Shown in pieces: positions 1 through 6,367 of a stretch of DNA of 12,841 nt. Position 1 is the stretch's first letter. Each line of letters begins with the position of its first letter. The stretch comes from Candidatus Peregrinibacteria bacterium CG_4_9_14_0_2_um_filter_41_14. Its GTDB lineage: Bacteria; Patescibacteriota; Gracilibacteria; UBA1369; UM-FILTER-41-14. The stretch is from assembly GCA_002788755.1 (NCBI GenBank), contig PFRW01000019.1, positions 1 through 12,841 of the forward strand. The letters are read 5' to 3'. Made by a program: the position numbers and the translations under genes. Below the pieces are notes generated by a model. That model made no database searches. It saw nothing but the letters and a program-made list of their open reading frames with translations, and had not been told where the DNA came from.

Positions 1-1785
1 GAGATATGCTTGAGTATGGGATGACAATGTATTTCTTGCCTCGTCAGGAGTAGAACTACGAATGAGTTCTTTTGCATCAAAATCTTTAGCAGTTGTTATC
101 TGTGAAAGCATTAATATCAATATGCCCATTCTTCTTAGCCGCCCTGCCTCAATATTTTTATTTTCAAGTGCTTTTCTTACTTCACCAGGAGCATACCCAT
201 GAGTTGCTATATCCTGGAGCAAAGATGCAAATTCACTATCTGCATAACTAAGATGGCCAGCGTCTCTGTTTTCGGCAAATGTAATTAAATTAGGAATAAA
301 TTCCGGATGCTTTTTTAAAAAGCGAGATTCATTTTTAACAGGTGATAAACGATAATACGCTCTTAAGGCCTCCCATTTCGATTTATAACGATTTTTTTTG
401 GCAAATTTGCCAAAAGGCATGTCCTCCATACTATAAAGATCCGCAATATGACCCTCCGGATTTAAGTCCCATACTTTTTTCACTAAATCATAATACTGAG
501 CGTCGGTTAATTCCGCATTGGGAGATAATGCAAGCATCGAATAAAGATATATCGAATCTAACTTAATATTATTATATTTTGCGTATGCTAAAAACTCGTT
601 AAATTGATGATAAAAAATGGGGTCAATATACCCTTGATCCATCTGCATCCCCAAAAATGCTAAATTGGCACTCAAATTATAAGGTTGAATAGCTAAGGCT
701 TGAACGATATCCCCTTTTGCGGATATTAAATTCCCCTCATTGTAGTAGAGGTGTCCTCGATGCAATAATGTATCAACATCAACCAATCCTTCGTCTATTT
801 TCTGACTAAGGTCGCTGATTGTATCCTCTTCACTTGTTTTTGCAGATAAATCCAAGGCTACCAACTCCACAGTAAAAAATGTGGTTTGATTAGGTGATTT
901 TTGAATAAATTTTGCTTGAGGGAAACTAAAAACTGTATTGCTGTCAATATCTTTAATTTTTGTATGATCGGGAGTGGCATGCACGGCCTGATATGGCTCT
1001 AAATAACCTTGATACAAGCTTTCTTCCATATTAAACAAGGGACGCTCTTGATGATCCCAATCTAATTTTGACATGGTAACAACATGACGATTCAGATTAT
1101 CCAAAATGTAATAATTATCCCCTTCCTCTACCACTAAATGAATATGCGGAGTTAAGAGGTTGTTATTTGGATTTGATACATAAACAGTTTCTCCCCATAA
1201 CTTTATCGTGCCGGCATCAATCTCATCTTTAAATACCTCACGAAGCATTAAGAACCATCCCTTGGCATGTGCTTCACAATTCCCAATACAACCCTGATCT
1301 TCTCCGCAAAAATACTCAACTACTAGGGCCTGCTTTTCAGATGTGATCCGTGTATCGGTTGCTTTGAGATTTTGAAAGGCTTGTTCGTAAATACGAATAT
1401 TTGAGGATTCGTCTTTTAATTGGGTTAATTCTGCTACTTGATCGTTTAGGAATTGATTAAATTTTACCAGCATGTTTTTAATCTCTTCCTCCGATACACC
1501 TAACTCCCTTAATTTCTTTGTTTCCGCTTGCTCAACTAACTGACGCTGATTTCCCATAGTTTGTTCAACCAATGCAATTCTTTCTTTGGTAGAATTACTA
1601 AAAACCAGTCTAATATGTTGCATTAAGTTCGACTGCTCTTGTGGGGACAACAAGGCAACAAAAGCACAAAGATGCACTAAAGCACTAATGCCGGCAGCAA
1701 CTGTGATCGGGTCTATACGGGGCTCTGCTGATGTTGGCGCGGGTATCTTGCCAACAGTATCTAATGGCCATTTATCCAGTGGCAT
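1..1785 (-). CDS. Membrane-anchored transglutaminase-like protein with coiled coil and TPR unit (3' end cut off)
   Basis: The frame is open from 1836 down to the window edge, so the C-terminus is missing; 595 codons are visible from the first ATG. Seen from that ATG: a hydrophobic segment at about residues 27-46 (likely membrane anchor), a charged Gln/Glu/Lys-rich helical stretch at about 55-127 (probable coiled coil), and a Cys-rich patch C160/C166/C170. GNCEAHA at 168-174 is followed by HIH at 214-216 and ILDN at 227-230. This Cys...His...Asp order resembles the transglutaminase-like / papain-type fold, where the Cys lies in a GxC helix and His and Asp follow on strands. A TPR-like unit is at about 339-372 (Gly, Tyr, Gly, Ala and Pro in the expected places). 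The rest is helical and unrecognised. I infer an envelope protein with a possible peptidase, amidase or crosslinking domain; the function is unproven. No GTG, TTG or ATG lies upstream in frame before the TGA at 1837-1839, though a signal-like stretch is encoded there. Confidence 0.75.
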   Translation of the reverse strand, partial: MPLDKWPLDTVGKIPAPTSAEPRIDPITVAAGISALVHLCAFVALLSPQEQSNLMQHIRLVFSNSTKERIALVEQTMGNQRQLVEQAETKKLRELGVSEEEIKNMLVKFNQFLNDQVAELTQLKDESSNIRIYEQAFQNLKATDTRITSEKQALVVEYFCGEDQGCIGNCEAHAKGWFLMLREVFKDEIDAGTIKLWGETVYVSNPNNNLLTPHIHLVVEEGDNYYILDNLNRHVVTMSKLDWDHQERPLFNMEESLYQGYLEPYQAVHATPDHTKIKDIDSNTVFSFPQAKFIQKSPNQTTFFTVELVALDLSAKTSEEDTISDLSQKIDEGLVDVDTLLHRGHLYYNEGNLISAKGDIVQALAIQPYNLSANLAFLGMQMDQGYIDPIFYHQFNEFLAYAKYNNIKLDSIYLYSMLALSPNAELTDAQYYDLVKKVWDLNPEGHIADLYSMEDMPFGKFAKKNRYKSKWEALRAYYRLSPVKNESRFLKKHPEFIPNLITFAENRDAGHLSYADSEFASLLQDIATHGYAPGEVRKALENKNIEAGRLRRMGILILMLSQITTAKDFDAKELIRSSTPDEARNTLSSHTQAYL

Positions 1786-1811
1786 AAATATTGAGACTAA
1801 AATTATTCCAG

Positions 1812-1840
1812 ATAATGCCTGCTTTTTGCGAATCTGTCAA
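1812..1840 (-). promoter_or_regulatory. Sigma70-type promoter for the transglutaminase-like gene
   Basis: On the minus strand a perfect -35 box TTGACA (1840-1835) is followed after 17 nt by CATTAT (1817-1812), a 4/6 match to the -10 box. The predicted transcript would start near 1805, about 20 nt before the ATG at 1785. This supports that ATG as the true start. Confidence 0.55.
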
Positions 1841-1910
1841 CCGCAAATTTCTTTGCCTAATTAACATCTTTAAGCTAATTTTGCAGCATATTGCCGATTA
1901 ACCAATCCTT

Positions 1911-3197
1911 ATGATCCAGCCTAAAATTCTTAAAGGAACTCGCGACTTTGCACCGGAAATGATGGCAAAGCGGGATCATGTTATGAATAAGATCCGAGGG
2001 GTTTTCCGCAAATATGGCTATGACACAATCGAAACACCGGTAATTGAGTATGCCGAAACAATACTGGGTAAATACGGAGATGAGGGGGATAAACTAACCT
2101 ACCACTTTCAAGACCACGGCGACCGCCATATTGCCTTACGTTACGACCAAACTGTACCATTTGCTCGTTACTATGCGGACAACTGGCAAGAACTGCCAAG
2201 TCCGTTTAAGCGTTATCAGATTTCACGAGTTTGGCGTGCAGATAAGCCACAAAAGGGGCGACTGCGTGAATTTTATCAATGTGATATTGATATTATTGGG
2301 ACGGACAGCCTGCTGGCTGATCTAGAACTGATCCAAGTCATGCAAGATGTTATGGTGGATTTGGGGCTTACTGACTATAAAATTCAATTTAATGATCGTA
2401 AGTTGATGAATAGTATTTTGGAAGCGGCGGATGTAAGTGATAAAAATCGTGTCGATGTAATTCGTGCTTTAGATAAGCTGGACAAAATTGGTGCCGATAA
2501 AGTAGAAAAATTGTTAGTCGAAAATGGTTTAGATGCAAGCCTGGCCGCCAATCTGATGCAAACCGTGCTGGCGGATGGAGCTAATCATGACAAAGTGGCC
2601 GCGTTGGCGGACTTTGAAATCTCGACAATAAAAGAAATACTGGCGTTATCGGAAGCGGCCGGCCTTGATCTCACTAAATTAGAACTTAATCCGGCATTAG
2701 CTCGTGGGCTTGATTACTATACGGGGCTAATTTTTGAAGTAGTGCTCACCAACAACTCTGACTTAGGGACGGTTTGTGCCGGTGGACGGTATGACAATTT
2801 GTGCAGTATGTTTTGCAAAGAAGAATTTTCCGGTACCGGCGTTGCCTTTGGTTTTGAACGCATGATGGAGGCCTTGCTAGAAAGAAAAATGCTAGATGAT
2901 GTACCACTAAATGCTCAAGTGCTAGTAGTACAATTTGGGAAAGCAACAGTGATTGACAACCTTAAATTAGTGACACAACTGCGTCAGGCCGGCTTGGCGA
3001 CAGAATTATCTTTTGAAGACAGTAAACTCGGTAAACAGTTTAAATATGCTGACAAAAAAAATATCCCATTTGTATTGGTGCAGGGGTCGGAAGAACTGGA
3101 TAACGGTGTAGTTGTTTTAAAAGACATGAAGACCGGTGACCAAACTGACTACCCGCTTGACAAAATCAGTGAAGTTTTATTAAATAAGGTCTCTTAA
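1911..3197 (+). CDS. hisS: Histidine--tRNA ligase (HisRS)
   Basis: Class II aminoacyl-tRNA synthetase that charges tRNA-His with histidine in the cytoplasm. It has 428 residues, normal for bacterial HisRS. The N-terminus KGTRDFAPE (8-16) is typical. Motif 2 spans about 98-130 (FKRYQISRVWRADKP, then GRLREFYQCDIDIIG). The histidine-binding signature LARGLDYYTG is at 263-272, and motif 3 is at 308-317 (GTGVAFGFER, with Arg317 the expected ATP-binding Arg). The C-terminal anticodon-binding alpha/beta domain runs from about 334 to the end. The motif 2 loop reads EFYQCDxDIxG, as in eukaryotic cytosolic and Bacteroidetes-type enzymes, rather than the QFHQxGxExxG form of E. coli or Bacillus. The ATG at 1911 has no Shine-Dalgarno sequence. 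A weak promoter candidate (TTGCCT at 1853, TAATTT at 1876, 17 nt apart) lies in the divergent gap. The next gene starts 9 nt downstream and is probably cotranscribed. Confidence 0.97.
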   Translation: MIQPKILKGTRDFAPEMMAKRDHVMNKIRGVFRKYGYDTIETPVIEYAETILGKYGDEGDKLTYHFQDHGDRHIALRYDQTVPFARYYADNWQELPSPFKRYQISRVWRADKPQKGRLREFYQCDIDIIGTDSLLADLELIQVMQDVMVDLGLTDYKIQFNDRKLMNSILEAADVSDKNRVDVIRALDKLDKIGADKVEKLLVENGLDASLAANLMQTVLADGANHDKVAALADFEISTIKEILALSEAAGLDLTKLELNPALARGLDYYTGLIFEVVLTNNSDLGTVCAGGRYDNLCSMFCKEEFSGTGVAFGFERMMEALLERKMLDDVPLNAQVLVVQFGKATVIDNLKLVTQLRQAGLATELSFEDSKLGKQFKYADKKNIPFVLVQGSEELDNGVVVLKDMKTGDQTDYPLDKISEVLLNKVS

Positions 3198-3206
3198 CTT
3201 TGTCGC

Positions 3207-3623
3207 ATGGTACATCATCCTTGGTTGCGAAGCACATTAATTCTGTTAGTTATCGTTGTTTTAGGTGGATTCACGATCAAAATAATGAAGATCGTTCTGC
3301 CGCAAGATCCTGCCTCACTCTCACCAAATGAAATGGCAATTGCTGATCTGGATAAATATAATCTTACGGTGGAATTAATAACGCTACTCACCAATCAATT
3401 AACTTTTCCTTTACGAGAAATTGACATAAAGATCACAAGTGATGATCAGGCACTAATGACGCACGCCGGAGAAATTCGAAAATACCTAACTGATCAAGGC
3501 TTTGTTGTAAACGGTCCTAACGTGCTTCAGGGCAAAGACAAAGTCGAATACAATAGTGCCATTACTGTGGTGCCAACTAATGATGAAAATAAAATTGAGC
3601 TAATTGTCAATGGTATTAACTAG
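3207..3623 (+). CDS. Small membrane-anchored hypothetical protein
   Basis: I do not recognise this 138-residue protein. Seen: a short basic N-terminus (HHPWLR), one hydrophobic segment at about residues 9-28 (signal anchor), then a soluble domain of about 105 residues, presumably outside the membrane. The C-terminal half has an alternating beta/alpha look: IDIKIT strand, a helix ending in YLTDQGF followed by VVNGPNVL, then AITVVPT and IELIVNG strands. This layout faintly recalls the LytR_C domain, but I see no diagnostic motif. It starts 9 nt after the hisS stop and is probably in the same transcript. Its last 8 nt, including the TAG stop, overlap the 3' end of eno on the other strand, so its transcript must run into eno antisense. 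Confidence 0.8.
   Translation: MVHHPWLRSTLILLVIVVLGGFTIKIMKIVLPQDPASLSPNEMAIADLDKYNLTVELITLLTNQLTFPLREIDIKITSDDQALMTHAGEIRKYLTDQGFVVNGPNVLQGKDKVEYNSAITVVPTNDENKIELIVNGIN
3616..3623. other. Tail-to-tail overlap of two genes (8 nt)
   Basis: The string TTAACTAG holds the eno stop on the minus strand (TTA read as TAA, 3616-3618) and the TAG stop of the small membrane protein gene on the plus strand (3621-3623). No hairpin terminator fits between the two genes. Confidence 0.95.
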
Positions 3624-4860
3624 CAAGACGCTCATCGATCCTCAATAATTGATTATATTTGGCAATCCGCTCTGTTCGACTTAATGAACCGGTTTTAATT
3701 TGTCCGGTGCCCATACCAACAGCTAAATCGGCAATAAAGGTGTCTTCAGTCTCGCCACTGCGATGAGAAACAACTGTGGTAAAACCATGATCATGTGCCA
3801 TATTAATGGCTCGTACCGTCTCGGTCACGGTGCCAATTTGATTTAATTTAATTAAAATTGAATTACAAGCGCCCAAATCAATCGCCTTTTGTAAACGAAC
3901 CAGATTGGTCACGAGTAAATCATCACCAACAATTTGAATTTCTTCGCCAATTTGCTTGGTTAACTCTACCCAGCTATCCCAATCGTCTTCGGCAAGCGGA
4001 TCTTCAATGGAAATAATTGAATATTTGGCTATTAACTCTTTATAGTACTCAATCATTTCGGCACCGGTTTTAGCCACGATGGTACCATCTACCATTAATT
4101 CGTATTTGCCATTTCTGTAAAATTCGCTGGCAGCTACGTCCAGTGCTAATTCAATATCTTCACCCAAAACGTAACCGGCAGCTTCTACGGCCTTGCCAAT
4201 ATAATCTAAGGCTTGATCTGTAGATTTGAGGTTGGGCGCAAAGCCACCTTCGTCACCTACGGATGTGCTATAACCATCTTTTTTAAGAATTTTCTTGAGG
4301 TGTTGGAAAACTTCGGCGCCCATGCGTAAGCCTTCGGTAAAATTATCGGCTCCCATTGGCATAATCATAAACTCTTGCACACTGATGTCGTTATCAGCAT
4401 GCTGACCGCCATTAATAATATTCATCATCGGAATCGGCATAATATCGGCTTCCATATTAAAATATTCATACAAAAATTGGTCATTTTGATCGGCACAGGC
4501 ACGAGCAAAGGCCATGGAGACCGCTAATAAGGCATTAGCCCCCAATCCACTTTTATTTTCGGTTCCGTCTAAATCGATTAAAAACTGATCTAAAGCGACT
4601 TGATCCGCAAAATCTTTTGCTTGTACGGCAACAGCAATTGGTCCGTTAATATTTGCCACCGCCTTTAATACTCCTTTGCCTAAATAGCGGGCATCGTCGC
4701 CATCTCTTAGCTCTAAGGCCTCGTGCTGACCGGTAGAAGCACCGCTGGGAACTATAGCCATACCAAAGCCACCTTTGCGTAAACTCAATTCGCATTCGAC
4801 AGTAGGCGTACCGCGGGAATCTAAGACTTCACGAGCGTGGATTTGATCGATTGTATACAT
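3616..4860 (-). CDS. eno: Enolase
   Basis: Phosphopyruvate hydratase, interconverting 2-phosphoglycerate and phosphoenolpyruvate in glycolysis; cytoplasmic and normally oligomeric. It has 414 residues, slightly short of the usual 430 or so, but all catalytic parts are present. Seen: the N-terminal AREVLDSRGTPTVE (9-22), the substrate loop SGASTGQHEALELRDG (39-54), DEGGFAPN with the general-acid Glu204 (203-210), Mg ligands Asp241 (LDVAASEF), Glu286 (SIEDPLAEDDW) and Asp313 (VGDDLLVTN), the catalytic Lys338 in the family signature LIKLNQIGTVTET (336-348), and SHRSGETED (365-373). The start at 4860 gives the standard MYTIDQIHAREVLDSRG opening but has no Shine-Dalgarno sequence. It is a single gene, convergent with the hisS unit and divergent from the CNNM-type gene. 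Confidence 0.98.
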   Translation of the reverse strand: MYTIDQIHAREVLDSRGTPTVECELSLRKGGFGMAIVPSGASTGQHEALELRDGDDARYLGKGVLKAVANINGPIAVAVQAKDFADQVALDQFLIDLDGTENKSGLGANALLAVSMAFARACADQNDQFLYEYFNMEADIMPIPMMNIINGGQHADNDISVQEFMIMPMGADNFTEGLRMGAEVFQHLKKILKKDGYSTSVGDEGGFAPNLKSTDQALDYIGKAVEAAGYVLGEDIELALDVAASEFYRNGKYELMVDGTIVAKTGAEMIEYYKELIAKYSIISIEDPLAEDDWDSWVELTKQIGEEIQIVGDDLLVTNLVRLQKAIDLGACNSILIKLNQIGTVTETVRAINMAHDHGFTTVVSHRSGETEDTFIADLAVGMGTGQIKTGSLSRTERIAKYNQLLRIDERLAS

Positions 4861-4883
4861 GATAGTAGTTTAAAGTTAGTGTG

Positions 4884-4912
4884 ATGTTAGCAAGTTGAGA
4901 AGGTCCGAGCAA
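4884..4912 (-). promoter_or_regulatory. Candidate extended -10 promoter for eno
   Basis: On the minus strand TTGCTC (4912-4907), 17 nt, then TAACAT (4889-4884) preceded by TGC, an extended -10 element. The -35 match is poor (3/6) and the -10 match is 4/6. The 23 nt left to the eno ATG is the same spacing as at other starts in this window. Confidence 0.35.
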
Positions 4913-4934
4913 TACGACATATTAGCTAGCCTCA

Positions 4935-4963
4935 TTGACAAGTGCAGCTTTTAATACTATAAT
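4935..4963 (+). promoter_or_regulatory. Perfect-consensus sigma70 promoter upstream of the CNNM-type gene
   Basis: TTGACA at 4935-4940, exactly 17 nt, then TATAAT at 4958-4963: both hexamers and the spacer are the bacterial housekeeping consensus. The transcript would start near 4970 and carry a leader of about 58 nt before the ATG at 5028. Confidence 0.85.
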
Positions 4964-4983
4964 TCTGATTGAGGGTTGCTATT

Positions 4984-5001
4984 ATGGTAAATAGTGAATA
5001 A
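4984..5001 (+). CDS. Possible 5-codon leader peptide ORF (MVNSE)
   Basis: ATG GTA AAT AGT GAA TAA lies inside the leader of the CNNM-type gene. It is preceded by GAGGG at 4971-4975, 8 nt before the ATG, the best Shine-Dalgarno sequence I find in the window. It ends 26 nt before the main start at 5028. It could be a leader ORF that influences downstream translation, or chance. It contains no run of a single amino acid that would suggest classic attenuation. Confidence 0.3.
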   Translation: MVNSE

Positions 5002-5027
5002 AATATTATTTGTTTGTAAATTTAATT

Positions 5028-6287
5028 ATGGATCCAGAGCCGTCGAGTTTGCTGATATTGCTACTATTATTGGCCCTATCAGCAGTTTTTTCAGGAGCAG
5101 AAACCGCACTGGTTTCGCTTACACCAGCCAAAATCAAGGCTATGCACCCAAAAAAGAGGCATAGCGTTAGGCTGATTCAACGACTGAAAGAACGACCTCA
5201 AAAAATGCTTACCACGATCCTACTTGGTAATAATGTCGTAAATATTGCGGCAACTTCTTACGCAACGGTTTTGGCCGATGCCTATTTTGCCAATAATGCG
5301 ATAACAATCGTAACGGCAGTAATGACTGGGACAATTTTGATTTTTGGTGAAATTCTACCTAAAGCAATTGCCAATCGCTACGCTGCTTCATTTGCACGCG
5401 TAGTAATTTATATTTTACTAGTTGTGGAAACAATTTTTTTCCCTCTTATTTGGGTTTTAGAAAAATTTATTTCAACTCTATTACGAATCTTTGGTTCAAC
5501 AAATATTCAAGCGGTAACTGAAGATGAGTTAATTGCGATGGTAAATATTGGTGCCGCCGAAGGATCACTAGACAAACATGAACAAGAATTAATTGAGAAT
5601 GTGTTGGATTTTGATGATACGGAAGTAGATGCGATTATGACGCCACGTGTTAAAATTGATGCCATCGAAGTTAATAAAACAGTAAAGCAAGCGATTGAGA
5701 TCGCATTAGAAAAAGGGCGGTCACGCTTGCCAGTTTATGATGAACAAATTGATAACATCGTAGGTGTAATCTCGGTTAGATACCTATTGGAGCTTCAAAG
5801 TGATGCAGCAAATTTAGGTAAGACAATGAAGGAGCTGACTTTAACGCCGGCCATGAAATCGCCAATTACACGAAAAATTAATAGTCTATTTAATGAGTTG
5901 CGTAGTAAGCACTTACATATGGCATTTGTTTACGATGAGCATGGTGGTTTAGAGGGGTTAGTAACTATGGAAGATGTATTGGAAGAATTAGTAGGTGAAA
6001 TTTTAGACGAGTACGATAAAGAAGAAGAGGCGGAATTAGTACAAGTAGATAACAATACCATCATGGTTAACGGTGATGTACCAATTAAAATGATTGAAGA
6101 TGCTTTACAACTGGAGATTGAAGGCTATGAGGACAATGATCAAATTGCTTGGGTCATTTTAGATATTTTAAATCGATACCCAAACAAAGGTGAGAAAGTA
6201 CAACTCACACCGAATCTACAAGCCGTAATTGAGCATATTACCAAAGTAAAGAAAGTAATTGAAAAGGTTAAGATTCAACGTGTGTAA
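5028..6287 (+). CDS. CNNM/CorC (HlyC) family membrane protein with CBS domain pair
   Basis: Integral membrane protein of the DUF21-CBS-CorC_HlyC family, linked in bacteria and animals to Mg2+ (and other ion or polyamine) efflux; often mislabelled hemolysin. From the ATG at 5028 it has 419 residues. The DUF21 domain covers about 5-155, with hydrophobic segments near 7-21, 62-82, 91-108 and 124-146 and the family motifs FSGAETAL (21-28), LLGNNVVNI (65-73) and FGEILPK (106-112). It is followed by an acidic helical linker, a CBS pair at about 203-255 (MTPRVKIDAI, SRLPVYD) and 275-326 (HMAFVYDEHGGLEGLVTMEDVLEELVGEI region), and the C-terminal CorC_HlyC domain at about 338-417. An in-frame TTG at 5010 would add 6 residues; I prefer the ATG. 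Neither has a Shine-Dalgarno sequence. The gene is led by a perfect sigma70 promoter. The exact ion is not decidable from sequence. Confidence 0.93.
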   Translation: MDPEPSSLLILLLLLALSAVFSGAETALVSLTPAKIKAMHPKKRHSVRLIQRLKERPQKMLTTILLGNNVVNIAATSYATVLADAYFANNAITIVTAVMTGTILIFGEILPKAIANRYAASFARVVIYILLVVETIFFPLIWVLEKFISTLLRIFGSTNIQAVTEDELIAMVNIGAAEGSLDKHEQELIENVLDFDDTEVDAIMTPRVKIDAIEVNKTVKQAIEIALEKGRSRLPVYDEQIDNIVGVISVRYLLELQSDAANLGKTMKELTLTPAMKSPITRKINSLFNELRSKHLHMAFVYDEHGGLEGLVTMEDVLEELVGEILDEYDKEEEAELVQVDNNTIMVNGDVPIKMIEDALQLEIEGYEDNDQIAWVILDILNRYPNKGEKVQLTPNLQAVIEHITKVKKVIEKVKIQRV

Positions 6288-6312
6288 GTAATTTATAAAG
6301 TTTATTAGGTTT

Positions 6313-6336
6313 GCCATTGGACTTTGGCGCTTTTTT
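6313..6336 (+). terminator. Weak candidate terminator after the CNNM-type gene
   Basis: GCCA (6313-6316) can pair with TGGC (6326-6329) across a 9-nt loop, followed by GC and a run of six T. The stem is only 4 bp, so this is marginal, and it overlaps the promoter of the next gene. Confidence 0.25.
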
Positions 6337-6346
6337 GTGCTATTAT
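6317..6346 (+). promoter_or_regulatory. Extended -10 promoter for the FN3 surface protein gene
   Basis: TATTAT at 6341-6346 (5/6) is directly preceded by TGC, giving an extended -10 element. A poor -35 candidate, TTGGAC, sits 18 nt upstream at 6317-6322. The ATG at 6368 is 21 nt after the -10 box. Confidence 0.5.
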
Positions 6347-6367
6347 TACTAGATTTAATTTAGCTTT

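Noticed and set aside
342..566. Plus-strand frame of 74 codons
   Set aside because: Entirely antisense to the continuous minus-strand frame covering 1-1836; no recognisable features.
1837..1839. TGA read as glycine to extend the TGase-like gene
   Set aside because: Reading through leads to a TAA a few codons upstream with no start codon between, and no other gene in the window has internal TGA.
1586..1864. Plus-strand frame of 92 codons in the left region
   Set aside because: It lies antisense to the long minus-strand gene and over its promoter. It has an unconvincing composition, while the minus frame has clear domains.
1772..1867. Small 31-codon minus-strand ORF upstream of the TGase-like gene
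   Set aside because: Probably chance; kept only as part of the possible frameshift noted in the findings.
5010..5027. TTG start extending the CNNM-type protein by 6 residues
   Set aside because: The ATG at 5028 is close by and gives the usual short N-terminus before the first membrane segment.
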